Shown here: positions 13,388 through 20,778 of the stretch, one piece after another
Numbering within the stretch: the stretch's first letter is position 1
Layout: the number at the start of each line of letters is the position of its first letter
IMG/VR virus record: IMGVR_UViG_3300046794_000137
Span: 1 to 34,065 of that record
Length of the DNA stretch: 34,065 nucleotides
Source of the DNA: a virus
Reading direction: 5' to 3' (one strand)
Notes under the pieces: generated by a model
What the model was told of the DNA's origin: nothing
The model's database searches: none
Seen by the model: only the letters and a program-made list of their open reading frames with translations
Position numbers and translations under genes: made by a program

Positions 13388-13771
13388 ATGATGATTCGCA
13401 AGCCGCTTCACCGCCCGCTGGGGGATACCGAGCACATGCTCGAGCAATGGGGCTGGTGGCGTATGGATGGGATGGGCATTCCCAGTTACGCCTCGCCGAT
13501 GCTTGCCATCATGCGTGACATGCTGCCATCTACGACCAAGTCCTACACCATTACCGATGACCTGGCCGGGGTGGTGGATTCTGCATTGGCCAGGCTGTGC
13601 CGCCGCGATCAGCAGATGGGCGACATGATCTGGCTCTACTACGGCGCGAAGTGGCCCGCTGTTCGTGTCGGCCGCCATTATGGTGTGAGCGAGATGAAGG
13701 CCCGCGAGTTGATCAAGGCCGGGGTTGCCTGGATAGATTGCGTGCTCGAGCAATTGAAAGAAGCCGCATGA
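13388..13771 (+). CDS. Q-type late antiterminator
   Basis: 127 residues. The N-terminal LEQWGWWRM and overall layout (short helical protein with RDQQMGDMIWLYYGAKWPAVRV and a C-terminal HTH-like GVSEMKARELIKAG) match the phage 82/21-type antiterminator Q family. It would load on RNA polymerase paused at the late promoter and let it pass the leader terminators at 13843 and 14038. ATG 13388 is chosen; ATG 13391 is equally possible. It is the last gene of the early-right operon. Confidence 0.85.
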   Translation: MMIRKPLHRPLGDTEHMLEQWGWWRMDGMGIPSYASPMLAIMRDMLPSTTKSYTITDDLAGVVDSALARLCRRDQQMGDMIWLYYGAKWPAVRVGRHYGVSEMKARELIKAGVAWIDCVLEQLKEAA

Positions 13772-13776
13772 AATAG

Positions 13777-13805
13777 TTGTCCATATGGAATAGCTCTGTT
13801 TTCAT
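13777..13805 (+). promoter_or_regulatory. Candidate late promoter PR'
   Basis: TTGTCC (13777-13782) and TTTCAT (13800-13805) with a 17-base spacer, just after the Q-like stop and before two terminators. The boxes match consensus only 4 of 6 each. The position is that of lambda PR'. Confidence 0.45.
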
Positions 13806-13842
13806 GTCACGGTGTTCAGCTGTTCAGCGCGACACCCCACCT

Positions 13843-13870
13843 AAAGCCTCGCCATCGTGCGGGGCTTTTT
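13843..13870 (+). terminator. Leader terminator tR'-like (first)
   Basis: AAAGCCTCGC (13843-13852) pairs with GCGGGGCTTT (13859-13868), ten base pairs with one G-U, followed by further T residues. It stops leader RNA from the late promoter unless Q acts. Confidence 0.8.
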
Positions 13871-14037
13871 CGTTGTTGGAACGCAGGCAGAGCGGCCCTA
13901 GGGCAGATCTGCACACGGTATCGCCGGTAGTCACGTGTCATGCAAGAACACCGGCAGGCATGAAGCCCTCACCCTCTCGATTACGCTTCCGGGGCGGTCA
14001 TGCTGGGCAGCGTGGGAAGACACGCACAACTATTCCA
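13871..14037 (+). other. Late leader region without genes
   Basis: From the Q-like stop to the holin start (13772-14095) there is no ORF with a credible ribosome binding site. This part contains only leader sequence between the two terminators. Confidence 0.5.
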
Positions 14038-14063
14038 GGCCTCAGCATTTGCTGGGGTCTTTT
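14038..14063 (+). terminator. Leader terminator (second)
   Basis: GGCCTCAGCA (14038-14047) pairs with TGCTGGGGTC (14050-14059), allowing two G-U pairs, followed by TTTT. A tandem arrangement with the first terminator makes a tight late-gene gate. Confidence 0.7.
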
Positions 14064-14095
14064 CGTTTATAGCTCCCCGAAAGGGAGGACACCGG

Positions 14096-14419
14096 ATGCC
14101 AACCATGCCTGAAAAGCCAGATACGTGGGCCGCGCTCTGGGTCGCTCTTTCGAATCCACTTTGGCAGGGCGCAATCATGGCGATCCTTATCTCGGCCCTT
14201 CGTGTTCTGTACGACGCCAAGGAGACCAGTACACGCCGGATTGTGTTCGAAGCGCTGATCTGTGGTGGCCTGAGCCTGTCTGCCAGCAGCGTTATCGAAT
14301 GGATGGCATGGCCCTCGAGCCTGTCAGTCGCCGCCGGCGGCACCATTGGTTTCCTTGGTGTCACGGCGATACGAGAGCTGGTCACCCGTTTCCTGGGCCG
14401 CAAGGCGGACACGCTATGA
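14096..14419 (+). CDS. Holin (lambda holin-like family)
   Basis: 107 residues from ATG 14096, with AAGGGAGG upstream. Begins MPTMPEKPDTWAALWVALSN and has hydrophobic segments at about 24-39 (GAIMAILISALRVLY), 52-68 (ALICGGLSLSASSVIEW) and 76-93 (SVAAGGTIGFLGVTAI), so three membrane helices, then a basic tail. This is the pattern of the lambda-family holins that open the inner membrane at lysis. It is the first gene after the late leader. Confidence 0.88.
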   Translation: MPTMPEKPDTWAALWVALSNPLWQGAIMAILISALRVLYDAKETSTRRIVFEALICGGLSLSASSVIEWMAWPSSLSVAAGGTIGFLGVTAIRELVTRFLGRKADTL

Positions 14420-14805
14420 AGGCTTTCGCCGTTGCGTTGATCGTCGCGCTGGTCGCGCTGCTTCTGGTCGGGATTCAGCAGTACCGAGTCATTGCCCTAC
14501 AGGGGCAGATCACCATTGCTACCGACGCCACCCGGGACGCCGTTGCCGCCAACAAGGAAAGTCAGGCCACCATCACTGACTTACGGGCAGAGGCCAAGCG
14601 CAATGCCGACTATCAGGCTGACCTGGCCAAGCGCCTCAAGGACAGCGAACAGAAAGCCCTGAAGGCGAGGAAAGACTTTGAACAACTCAAGCGCACCAGC
14701 AAGCCTGTTCGTGACTGGGCTGCTCAGCCTTTGCCTGACGGCCTGCGTGGCAAGCCCGCCGCCATTGGTGGTAAAGACAACGGCGGTAAGGCTCGAACCC
14801 CCTGA
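14416..14805 (+). CDS. Rz-like inner-membrane spanin
   Basis: 129 residues, ATGA-coupled to the holin. One N-terminal membrane helix (FAVALIVALVALLLVGI, about 3-19) followed by a long periplasmic coiled coil rich in Ala, Lys, Glu and Asp. This is the i-spanin layout. The Rz1-like gene is nested in its 3' half in another frame. It links the inner membrane to the outer-membrane lipoprotein and fuses the membranes at the last step of lysis. Confidence 0.88.
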   Translation: MKAFAVALIVALVALLLVGIQQYRVIALQGQITIATDATRDAVAANKESQATITDLRAEAKRNADYQADLAKRLKDSEQKALKARKDFEQLKRTSKPVRDWAAQPLPDGLRGKPAAIGGKDNGGKARTP

Positions 14806-14953
14806 GCTTGTGCCGTGTGAGCGCATCAGCACGGCTGATGAAGACCTGGCACTGAACGGTGATTTGTGGACGCTGAAGGACCGAGCAGTAAACCTGCTGG
14901 ACACCTGCGCCGATCAGGTCGACGCCCAGATCCTGCGCAGTCAGAGCAAGTGA
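14678..14953 (+). CDS. Rz1-like outer-membrane spanin lipoprotein, nested
   Basis: 91 residues starting at TTG 14678 with GAGGAAAG just upstream. A signal peptide ends in the lipobox LTAC with Cys23, after which ASPPPL gives the Pro-rich start typical of Rz1. It overlaps the Rz-like gene by 128 bases in a different frame and extends 148 bases beyond it. It should be lipidated and sent to the outer membrane, there pairing with the i-spanin. The TTG start rests on the binding site and signal peptide. Confidence 0.85.
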   Translation: MNNSSAPASLFVTGLLSLCLTACVASPPPLVVKTTAVRLEPPELVPCERISTADEDLALNGDLWTLKDRAVNLLDTCADQVDAQILRSQSK

Positions 14954-15085
14954 AGAAGTCCTAGTACGTCGCAGTGCCAGGCTATCCGCCGTTCCCCATG
15001 ATCATGCCAGAAGACCACACGTGCGCTGGTGCACTGGCCTACGCCCGGTCGATCTGGCCGAGCGCAACCGTAGAGTGAGTAAGCC

Positions 15086-15568
15086 ATGAGCAAAGTGATT
15101 GAAGTTGTTGTGATCGGCGCCGTTGGTTCCGGCAAGTCGCACGTGCTGTCTCTGATCGATAAAGCGCTGCGCGATGGCTATGGCCCGCACACGCAGATCG
15201 TGTCGCGCGAGCTGTCGATGGAGCGCGGCCTGGGTAGCCCAAGCCCGCAGCCATCGGCCGACACTATCTTCTCGCTGAAGGAGCGCGGCCTGGTAAGCGG
15301 ACAGATCGCTACCAACCTCAAGGTTGAGTTAGATACGACTGATATCGATGCATCGATTGCAAGGGTTGAAGCCTTGCAAGGCTGCGCCTCCAGCTTCTTG
15401 CTTGACCCGCTCGAGCAGGCTATCGAGTCGACGGTGCGGATGCTGCGTGACGAGCATCAGCAGATGGCTGATGCAAAGGCCAGTCAGGATACGGCGTTGT
15501 CTGATCGGCTCGGCGCGCACCTTGACACGTTGCTGGTTACTCAGCTCAGTCGAGTGAAGGCGCAATGA
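15086..15568 (+). CDS. Small P-loop protein of unknown function
   Basis: 160 residues. The N-terminus VIEVVVIGAVGSGKSHVL holds a full Walker A motif (GAVGSGKS, residues 11-18) after a hydrophobic strand, as in P-loop NTPases. No clear Walker B is visible and the protein is short, so it may be a minimal NTPase or a nucleotide-binding regulator. The C-terminal half is helical. A weak GAGTAAG precedes the ATG. It sits between the lysis genes and the HNH nuclease, coupled by ATGA to the next small ORF. The 132 bases before it (14954-15085) contain no gene. Confidence 0.75.
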   Translation: MSKVIEVVVIGAVGSGKSHVLSLIDKALRDGYGPHTQIVSRELSMERGLGSPSPQPSADTIFSLKERGLVSGQIATNLKVELDTTDIDASIARVEALQGCASSFLLDPLEQAIESTVRMLRDEHQQMADAKASQDTALSDRLGAHLDTLLVTQLSRVKAQ

Positions 15569-15783
15569 AGCGTGATGATCAGTCGAGCCTACGGTATCTG
15601 CTGGAGTCCAGGCCGCTGGTACTGAAGCGAAACGGCATCCACGTTTGCCTGCATGACGCATTCAGCGGCGAAGTACTTGGCGGTCAAACCCGGGTTGAGA
15701 TGATCCAGGAGGCTGACAGCATTACTGTATTGCGTGTCGACTTCGCCCTTGATGGCCGATACGTTCGGATTGATGGGGAGTAG
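15565..15783 (+). CDS. Small hypothetical protein (72 aa)
   Basis: Starts MKRDDQSSLRYLLESRPLVL, ATGA-overlapping the P-loop gene; the rest (VCLHDAFSGEVLGGQTRVEM and a beta-rich end LRVDFALDGRYVRIDGE) suggests a small beta-sheet domain. The coupling hints at joint function with the P-loop protein. Family not recognised. Confidence 0.7.
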   Translation: MKRDDQSSLRYLLESRPLVLKRNGIHVCLHDAFSGEVLGGQTRVEMIQEADSITVLRVDFALDGRYVRIDGE

Positions 15784-15788
15784 TTTCC

Positions 15789-16124
15789 GTGACCCGGCTC
15801 AAGTCGCTTGGCAATCGCATCGGCACCCAGGCCAGCAAGCTGCCAATTACGCAGCCCGGCTCCTGGCGTACCGACAAGGCTACCTCAGGCCAGCGCGGCT
15901 ACACCTACGCTTGGCAGAAGGCGAGCAAGGCTCATCTCCGCGAGCACCCGCTGTGCGTGATGTGCGATCGGGTCCGCCGTGTGACTGCCGCCACGCTGGT
16001 TGACCACATCGAGCCCCACCGGGGCGACATGGAGCTGTTCTGGAATCGCACGAACTGGCAATCCCTCTGCACGACCTGTCACTCGTCCCTGAAGCAACGG
16101 CAGGAGGCGGGCGGTCGTGTGTAG
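15789..16124 (+). CDS. HNH endonuclease, packaging-associated
   Basis: 111 residues with GTG start. Contains CVMCDR (zinc Cys pair), the HNH core LVDHIEPHRGDMELFWNRTN and LCTTCHSSLKQRQE, i.e. Cys4-zinc HNH of the HK97 gp74 type. In HK97-like phages this enzyme lies directly upstream of the terminase genes, supports terminase action at cos and is needed for head assembly. Same position here. Confidence 0.92.
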   Translation: MTRLKSLGNRIGTQASKLPITQPGSWRTDKATSGQRGYTYAWQKASKAHLREHPLCVMCDRVRRVTAATLVDHIEPHRGDMELFWNRTNWQSLCTTCHSSLKQRQEAGGRV

Positions 16125-16268
16125 CACGCCAAATCCCCGAGTTAACGCACATATTTGGTGCGGCACGTCAGTTCCCCGATGGGGGTGCTTCGAAAGTTCG
16201 CAGCTTTTGGACTCTAGACCACCTGGGCCCCCATTTAGAGTTTTTTTCCCGTTCTGAGATTTTTGTTA
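16125..16268 (+). other. Probable cos site
   Basis: A 144-base non-coding gap between the HNH and small terminase genes, the place of cos in HK97-like phages. It holds inverted G/C runs (CCCCGATGGGGG, then GGGCCCCCAT) and a T-run before TerS. No nick site can be assigned from sequence alone. Confidence 0.45.
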
Positions 16269-16775
16269 ATGGCTTTAACACCGAAAAAGCGCCGTTTCAT
16301 TGACGCTTTGAGGGAGGGTGCGTCCAAAAAAGACGCGGCCATTGCAGCCGGATACTCCGAGAAGACGGCCTCCGCAGCCGGTTCGCGGCTGGCAAAAGAC
16401 CTTGATGTGATTGCGGAGCTGCACAAGCTGAACGCGCTGGGTCCTGTTAAAGGCGGCGTTAACAGAAATGACGGCACTTCAGCGGCCCAGGACTCACCGG
16501 GAGAACTGAATGCGGGCAAGCAGGATGACGGTGAAAACGGATTCGACCTGGCCCGGGCGCTGAACTATTCAGATCCGAAGGCCTACCTATTGGCGGCCAT
16601 GAATGATCACGCAATGGACCCGAAACTGCGGGTCGATGCTGCCAAGTCGTTGATGCCGTTCATGCACCAACGCAAAGGCGAGACGGGCAAGAAGGAGGAC
16701 AGGCAAAACGCTGCGGAAGAAGCCGCCGCCGGCATGTACGGGACAAGCAAGCCGCCGCTCCGGTCGGTGAAGTAA
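16269..16775 (+). CDS. Terminase small subunit (Terminase_2 family)
   Basis: 168 residues from ATG 16269 (a TTG two codons earlier is possible; binding site weak, GAGA). The N-terminal LTPKKRRFIDALREGASKKD plus AAIAAGYSEKTASAAGSRL is the Terminase_2 helix-turn-helix that binds cos. An acidic linker follows, then a C-terminal helical part with AAKSLMPFMHQRKGETGKKE. It works with TerL, which starts directly after its stop codon. Confidence 0.9.
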   Translation: MALTPKKRRFIDALREGASKKDAAIAAGYSEKTASAAGSRLAKDLDVIAELHKLNALGPVKGGVNRNDGTSAAQDSPGELNAGKQDDGENGFDLARALNYSDPKAYLLAAMNDHAMDPKLRVDAAKSLMPFMHQRKGETGKKEDRQNAAEEAAAGMYGTSKPPLRSVK

Positions 16776-18458
16776 ATGGAATGGACTACAGCGTGCCCCG
16801 ATTGGGAACGCCGAATACTCTCGCGCCAGTCGCTGATTCCGTTCCCGCCGCTCTTTCGGTCCGAGGCTGATGCCGCGCTCGAGCTTTTCAAGTCGCTCAA
16901 AGTTGTCGATGTGCCTGGGCAACCTACCTTTGGCCAGTGTTGCGAGCCATGGGTTTTTGATTTCGTGGCCGCCATCTTTGGTGCTTATGACGCCGAAACC
17001 GGCAAACAGAAGATCCGCGAGTACTTCCTGCTCATCAGCAAGAAGAACGCGAAATCAACGATTGCCGCTGGGATCATGATCACGGCCCTGGTACGTAACT
17101 GGCGGGACAACGAAGAGCTGCTGATCTTGGCTCCTACGATCGAGGTTGCGCAGAACAGCTACAAGCCAGCGGCTGCGATGGTCAGGGCTAATAAACAACT
17201 GGAAAAGATGCTGCTCGTCCAGGACCACATACGAACGATCACTCACCTGACCACCAAGGCAGCGTTGAAGGTCGTGGCGGCGGACTCCGACACGGTTTCG
17301 GGTAAGAAGTCCGGAAAGATCCTCATCGACGAACTATGGGTATTCGGCAAGCGCCCGAACGCGGATGCGATGCTGATGGAGGCCACCGGCGGACAGATTT
17401 CCCGCGACGAAGGCTTCGTGATTTTCCTCTCTACCCAGAGCGACGAGCCTCCCGCTGGCGTATTCAAGGAAAAGCTCGACTACTACCGCGATGTGCGGGA
17501 CGGGAAGATCCACGACAAGAAATCGCTCGGCGTCCTCTACGAGTTCCCGACTGCGATGGTGGAGACCGAGGAATACCTCAAGCCGGAAAACTTCTACATC
17601 ACCAACCCGAACATGGGCAGGTCGGTGAGCCGTGAGTGGCTGGAAGACCAGATGGTCAAAGAGGCCGCCAAGGAACCGGGCGCCCGGCGCAAGTTCCTCG
17701 CCAAGCACCTCAATGTCGAAATCGGCATGAACCTTCGGGCGAATCGCTGGGCTGGTGCTGAGTTTTGGGAAGTGCAGGGCAAGGTAAAGAAGGTGACTCT
17801 GCAGCAGCTCATCAAGCGCTGCGAGGTCATCGACGTAGGGATCGACGGCGGCGGCCTGGATGACCTGCTGGGATTGGCGGCTGTCGGCCGCGACGCGGTA
17901 ACCCGTGAATGGTTGGCTTGGACGCGAGCTTGGGCGCACCCGTCTGTGCTCGAGCGCCGCAAAAGCGAAGCCCCGCGCTTCCATGATTTCGCAAAGGACG
18001 GTGACCTGATCCTGGTCGAACGGATCGGCCAGGACGTGGAGGAGGTGGCCAGCCTGGTGCTGGAAATCTACGAATCCGGCTTGCTGGATATGGTCGGTGT
18101 CGACCCGGCCGGTGTCGGGGCGATCCTTGATGCGCTGATTGCGGTCGGCATTCCTCAGGCATTGGTCATTGGCATCTCTCAAGGCTGGCGCCTGGGCGGA
18201 GCGATCAAGACCGCTGAGCGCAAGCTGGCCGAAGGCGGCCTGATCCATGGAGGTCAGCCGATGATGGCCTGGTGCTGTGGTAACGCCAAGGTAGTACCGG
18301 CGGGCAATTCGATCCTGATCACCAAGCAAGCGTCCGGTACCGCCAAGATCGACCCCTTGATGGCCTTGTTCAACGCCGTTGAACTCATGTCGCGCAACCC
18401 GGTGGCACGCGGGAACGTCGACGACTTTTTTGATGATCCGATAATGGCAGGACTCTGA
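16776..18458 (+). CDS. terL: Terminase large subunit (HK97-like, Terminase_1)
   Basis: 560 residues. ATPase domain with Walker A-like KKNAKSTIAAG (about 89-99) and Walker B ILIDEL (about 180-186), then the coupling region. The C-terminal nuclease domain shows DVGIDGGGLDD (about 352-362) and VGVDPAGVGA (about 440-450), acidic residues of the RNase H-like fold. It cuts concatemers at cos and pumps DNA into proheads through the portal. It follows TerS with no gap and overlaps the portal gene by one base. Confidence 0.95.
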   Translation: MEWTTACPDWERRILSRQSLIPFPPLFRSEADAALELFKSLKVVDVPGQPTFGQCCEPWVFDFVAAIFGAYDAETGKQKIREYFLLISKKNAKSTIAAGIMITALVRNWRDNEELLILAPTIEVAQNSYKPAAAMVRANKQLEKMLLVQDHIRTITHLTTKAALKVVAADSDTVSGKKSGKILIDELWVFGKRPNADAMLMEATGGQISRDEGFVIFLSTQSDEPPAGVFKEKLDYYRDVRDGKIHDKKSLGVLYEFPTAMVETEEYLKPENFYITNPNMGRSVSREWLEDQMVKEAAKEPGARRKFLAKHLNVEIGMNLRANRWAGAEFWEVQGKVKKVTLQQLIKRCEVIDVGIDGGGLDDLLGLAAVGRDAVTREWLAWTRAWAHPSVLERRKSEAPRFHDFAKDGDLILVERIGQDVEEVASLVLEIYESGLLDMVGVDPAGVGAILDALIAVGIPQALVIGISQGWRLGGAIKTAERKLAEGGLIHGGQPMMAWCCGNAKVVPAGNSILITKQASGTAKIDPLMALFNAVELMSRNPVARGNVDDFFDDPIMAGL

Positions 18459-19888
18459 TGGCGAGCAAAAAGCAACCAGGGCGGGTTCGCTCTGCTCTTC
18501 AGAGCTGGCTGGGTATTCCGGTAGGTCTCACCACCGAGACCTTCTGGCAAGAGTGGTTCGGCACATCGAACAGCGGGAAAAGCGTGACCGTGGACGGTGC
18601 AATCCGATTGTCTACGGTATGGGCGTGCGTTCGGCTACTGTCCGAGTCGGTTTCTACGCTTCCATTGAAGCTTTATCGGCGCCTGCCCGATGGATCGAGG
18701 GAGTCGGCGAAGGATCACCCTCTGTTCCGCGTGCTCTGCCGCTCACCTAACGCAGAAATGACGCCTCAGCGCTTCATGCTGATGGTGGTAGCCAGCATTT
18801 GTCTTCGTGGCAACGCATTCGTGGAAAAGAAGTTCGTTGGTAGTCGGCTCGTAGCGCTGAACCCGCTCATGCCCCAGTGCATGACGGTCAAGCGGCAGGA
18901 AAATGGCCGCCTGAAGTACACCTACACCGAGAACGGCACCGAGCGGGAAATCCCGGAAAAGAACCTGATGCACATTCGGGGCTTTGGCCTGGATGGTGTG
19001 TGCGGGATGCTGCCAGTGACGACTGGGCGCGACGTCGTCGGCGCCGCAATGTCGGCGGAAGAAGCGGCGGCCAAGGTATTTGCGAACGGCCTGCAGGCTT
19101 CTGGTTTTCTGACCGTTGAGGGCGGGGCCGCCCAAGGCGCCGGCACGCTGACACCAAAACAGCGAGATCAGTTGAGGAAGGCGCTGGATGCGTTCAGCAG
19201 TTCGAAGAACGCTGGCAAGACCATGGTGCTCGAGGCTGGGCTGAAGTACCAGGGCATCACAATGAACCCTGAAGCGGCCCAGATGCTGGAAACCCGCTCG
19301 TTCAATGTTGAGGAAATCTGCCGTTGGTTCCGTGTGCCGCCTTTCATGGTCGGCCACATGGACAAGCAATCCAGCTGGGCGGCCAGCGTTGAGGCTCAGA
19401 ATCTGCATTTTCTGACCAATAGCCTCCGGCCCCTGCTGGTGAACATTGAGCAGGAAATCACCAGGTGTCTGATCGGCGACGTTGATGCCGAGGAATACTT
19501 CGCTGAGTTCTCTGTGGAGGGTCTGCTGCGGGCCGACAGTTCTGGCCGTGGCGCCTGGTACAACACTGCACTGATGAATGGCTGGATGAGCCGCAACGAG
19601 GTTCGCCGCCTCGAAAACCTCCCACCGATCCCGGGCGGCGATATTTACACCGTCCAGTCGGCCATGGTGGCACTGGAAAGCCTGGAAAACAGCGACGACG
19701 TATCCGCCAAGTTCAACCGGTTCATGTCGAAGGCGCTCCACGCGCACAAGGATGGCGATCGGGAGGCCACAAGGCAGTTGCTGCATGACATCTGTACCGC
19801 GCTCGACGGCGGCGACCCTGACGCACCGACCATGGCGCACGCCCTCATCTCGATTTCGCGCCTCAGCATCACCGAACCAGCGGAGTAA
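18458..19888 (+). CDS. Portal protein (HK97 family)
   Basis: 476 residues, overlapping TerL (TGATG). HK97 portal pattern: VTVDGAIRLSTVWACVRLLSESVSTLPLKLY cut into the usual N-terminal strands, then LNPEAAQ-like MNPEAAQMLETRSFNVEEICR and WFRVPPFMVGH, a signature of this family. It forms the dodecameric DNA gate at the head vertex. Length is normal for the family with a somewhat long C-terminus (HKDGDREATRQLL). Confidence 0.95.
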   Translation: MASKKQPGRVRSALQSWLGIPVGLTTETFWQEWFGTSNSGKSVTVDGAIRLSTVWACVRLLSESVSTLPLKLYRRLPDGSRESAKDHPLFRVLCRSPNAEMTPQRFMLMVVASICLRGNAFVEKKFVGSRLVALNPLMPQCMTVKRQENGRLKYTYTENGTEREIPEKNLMHIRGFGLDGVCGMLPVTTGRDVVGAAMSAEEAAAKVFANGLQASGFLTVEGGAAQGAGTLTPKQRDQLRKALDAFSSSKNAGKTMVLEAGLKYQGITMNPEAAQMLETRSFNVEEICRWFRVPPFMVGHMDKQSSWAASVEAQNLHFLTNSLRPLLVNIEQEITRCLIGDVDAEEYFAEFSVEGLLRADSSGRGAWYNTALMNGWMSRNEVRRLENLPPIPGGDIYTVQSAMVALESLENSDDVSAKFNRFMSKALHAHKDGDREATRQLLHDICTALDGGDPDAPTMAHALISISRLSITEPAE

Positions 19889-19890
19889 CC

Positions 19891-20775
19891 ATGACTATCA
19901 GAACCCTGCCTGCTGCGCCGGCGGAACGCCCGCGCATGAGCGCTTCATCGGATCTGCTCCCGCTGGCGCTCGAGCGGTGGAACCCGGACATTCGAGCCGC
20001 GGCTGATGACGAGAACACCATTTCGATGTTCGACCCCATCGGTTACGACTACTGGACCGGTGATGGCGTCACTGCCAAGCGGGTTAGCGCCGTGCTTCGC
20101 AACCTGGCCGGCGCCGACGTAACCGTGAATATCAACTCCCCGGGCGGCGACATGTTCGAAGGCCTGGCGATCTACAACCTTTTGCGCGAGTACAAGGGCA
20201 AGGTGACCGTGAAGATCCTGGGCATTGCCGCATCGGCAGCGTCCGTGATCGCCATGGCGGGCGACGAGATCCGCATGGGCCTGGGCGCCTTTCTAATGAT
20301 CCACAACTGCTGGGTGGGCATCGCCGCCAATCGCCTGGGTCTGCGCGAAATGGCCGATTCCCTGGAGCCCTTCGATAAAGCCATGGCTGGCATCTATGCG
20401 GCCCGCACCGGTGACGATATCGCCGCGATGCAGGTGCTGATGGATGCTGAAAGCTGGATCGGTGGCGGTGATGCGGTAGATCAGGGCTTTGCGGATTCAT
20501 TGCTCGACAGCGCAGAGCTGAAGGAAGGGACCAAGGCCTCCAGCCCACAGCAAATTGCCGCCCGCCGCCTTGACGTGATCCTGGCCAAGCAGGGCATGCC
20601 CCGCTCCGAGCGGCGGGCAATGATTCAAGAACTCAAAACCGGTACGCCAAGCGCTACCGGCTCTGGTACGCCGAGCGCTACCGAACCTCAGGCCGTCACG
20701 GCCGATGCAATTGCTGATCTGGAAAAGGCCCTTGCCTCATTCAAGTCGGCAGCCTCACAAGTACCTGGAGATTGA
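19891..20775 (+). CDS. ClpP-like prohead maturation protease
   Basis: 294 residues. ClpP/S49-type domain: INSPGGDMFEGLAIYNLL (81-98), the Ser motif GIAASAASV (catalytic Ser115), IHN (His138) and a later Asp. It should cleave the capsid scaffold (delta) domain at maturation. The C-terminal 60 residues are extra and include a 24-base tandem repeat (20639-20685, GTPSAT twice), likely a flexible linker. It is directly upstream of the capsid gene. Confidence 0.92.
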   Translation: MTIRTLPAAPAERPRMSASSDLLPLALERWNPDIRAAADDENTISMFDPIGYDYWTGDGVTAKRVSAVLRNLAGADVTVNINSPGGDMFEGLAIYNLLREYKGKVTVKILGIAASAASVIAMAGDEIRMGLGAFLMIHNCWVGIAANRLGLREMADSLEPFDKAMAGIYAARTGDDIAAMQVLMDAESWIGGGDAVDQGFADSLLDSAELKEGTKASSPQQIAARRLDVILAKQGMPRSERRAMIQELKTGTPSATGSGTPSATEPQAVTADAIADLEKALASFKSAASQVPGD

Positions 20776-20778
20776 CCA

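Noticed and set aside
12947-13753. 268-aa minus-strand open frame across the integrase end and the Q-like gene
   Set aside because: It runs opposite three coupled, recognisable genes and has no supporting signals.
17334-18329. 331-aa minus-strand open frame inside the terminase region
   Set aside because: It is antisense to TerL with no start signal or motif.
18743-19840. 365-aa minus-strand open frame inside the portal region
   Set aside because: It is antisense to the portal gene; its sequence is rich in His/Arg/Val as expected for a mirrored high-GC gene.
20639-20685. 24-base tandem repeat near the end of the protease gene as a regulatory element
   Set aside because: It is in frame and encodes a repeated GTPSAT linker, so a protein-level explanation suffices.
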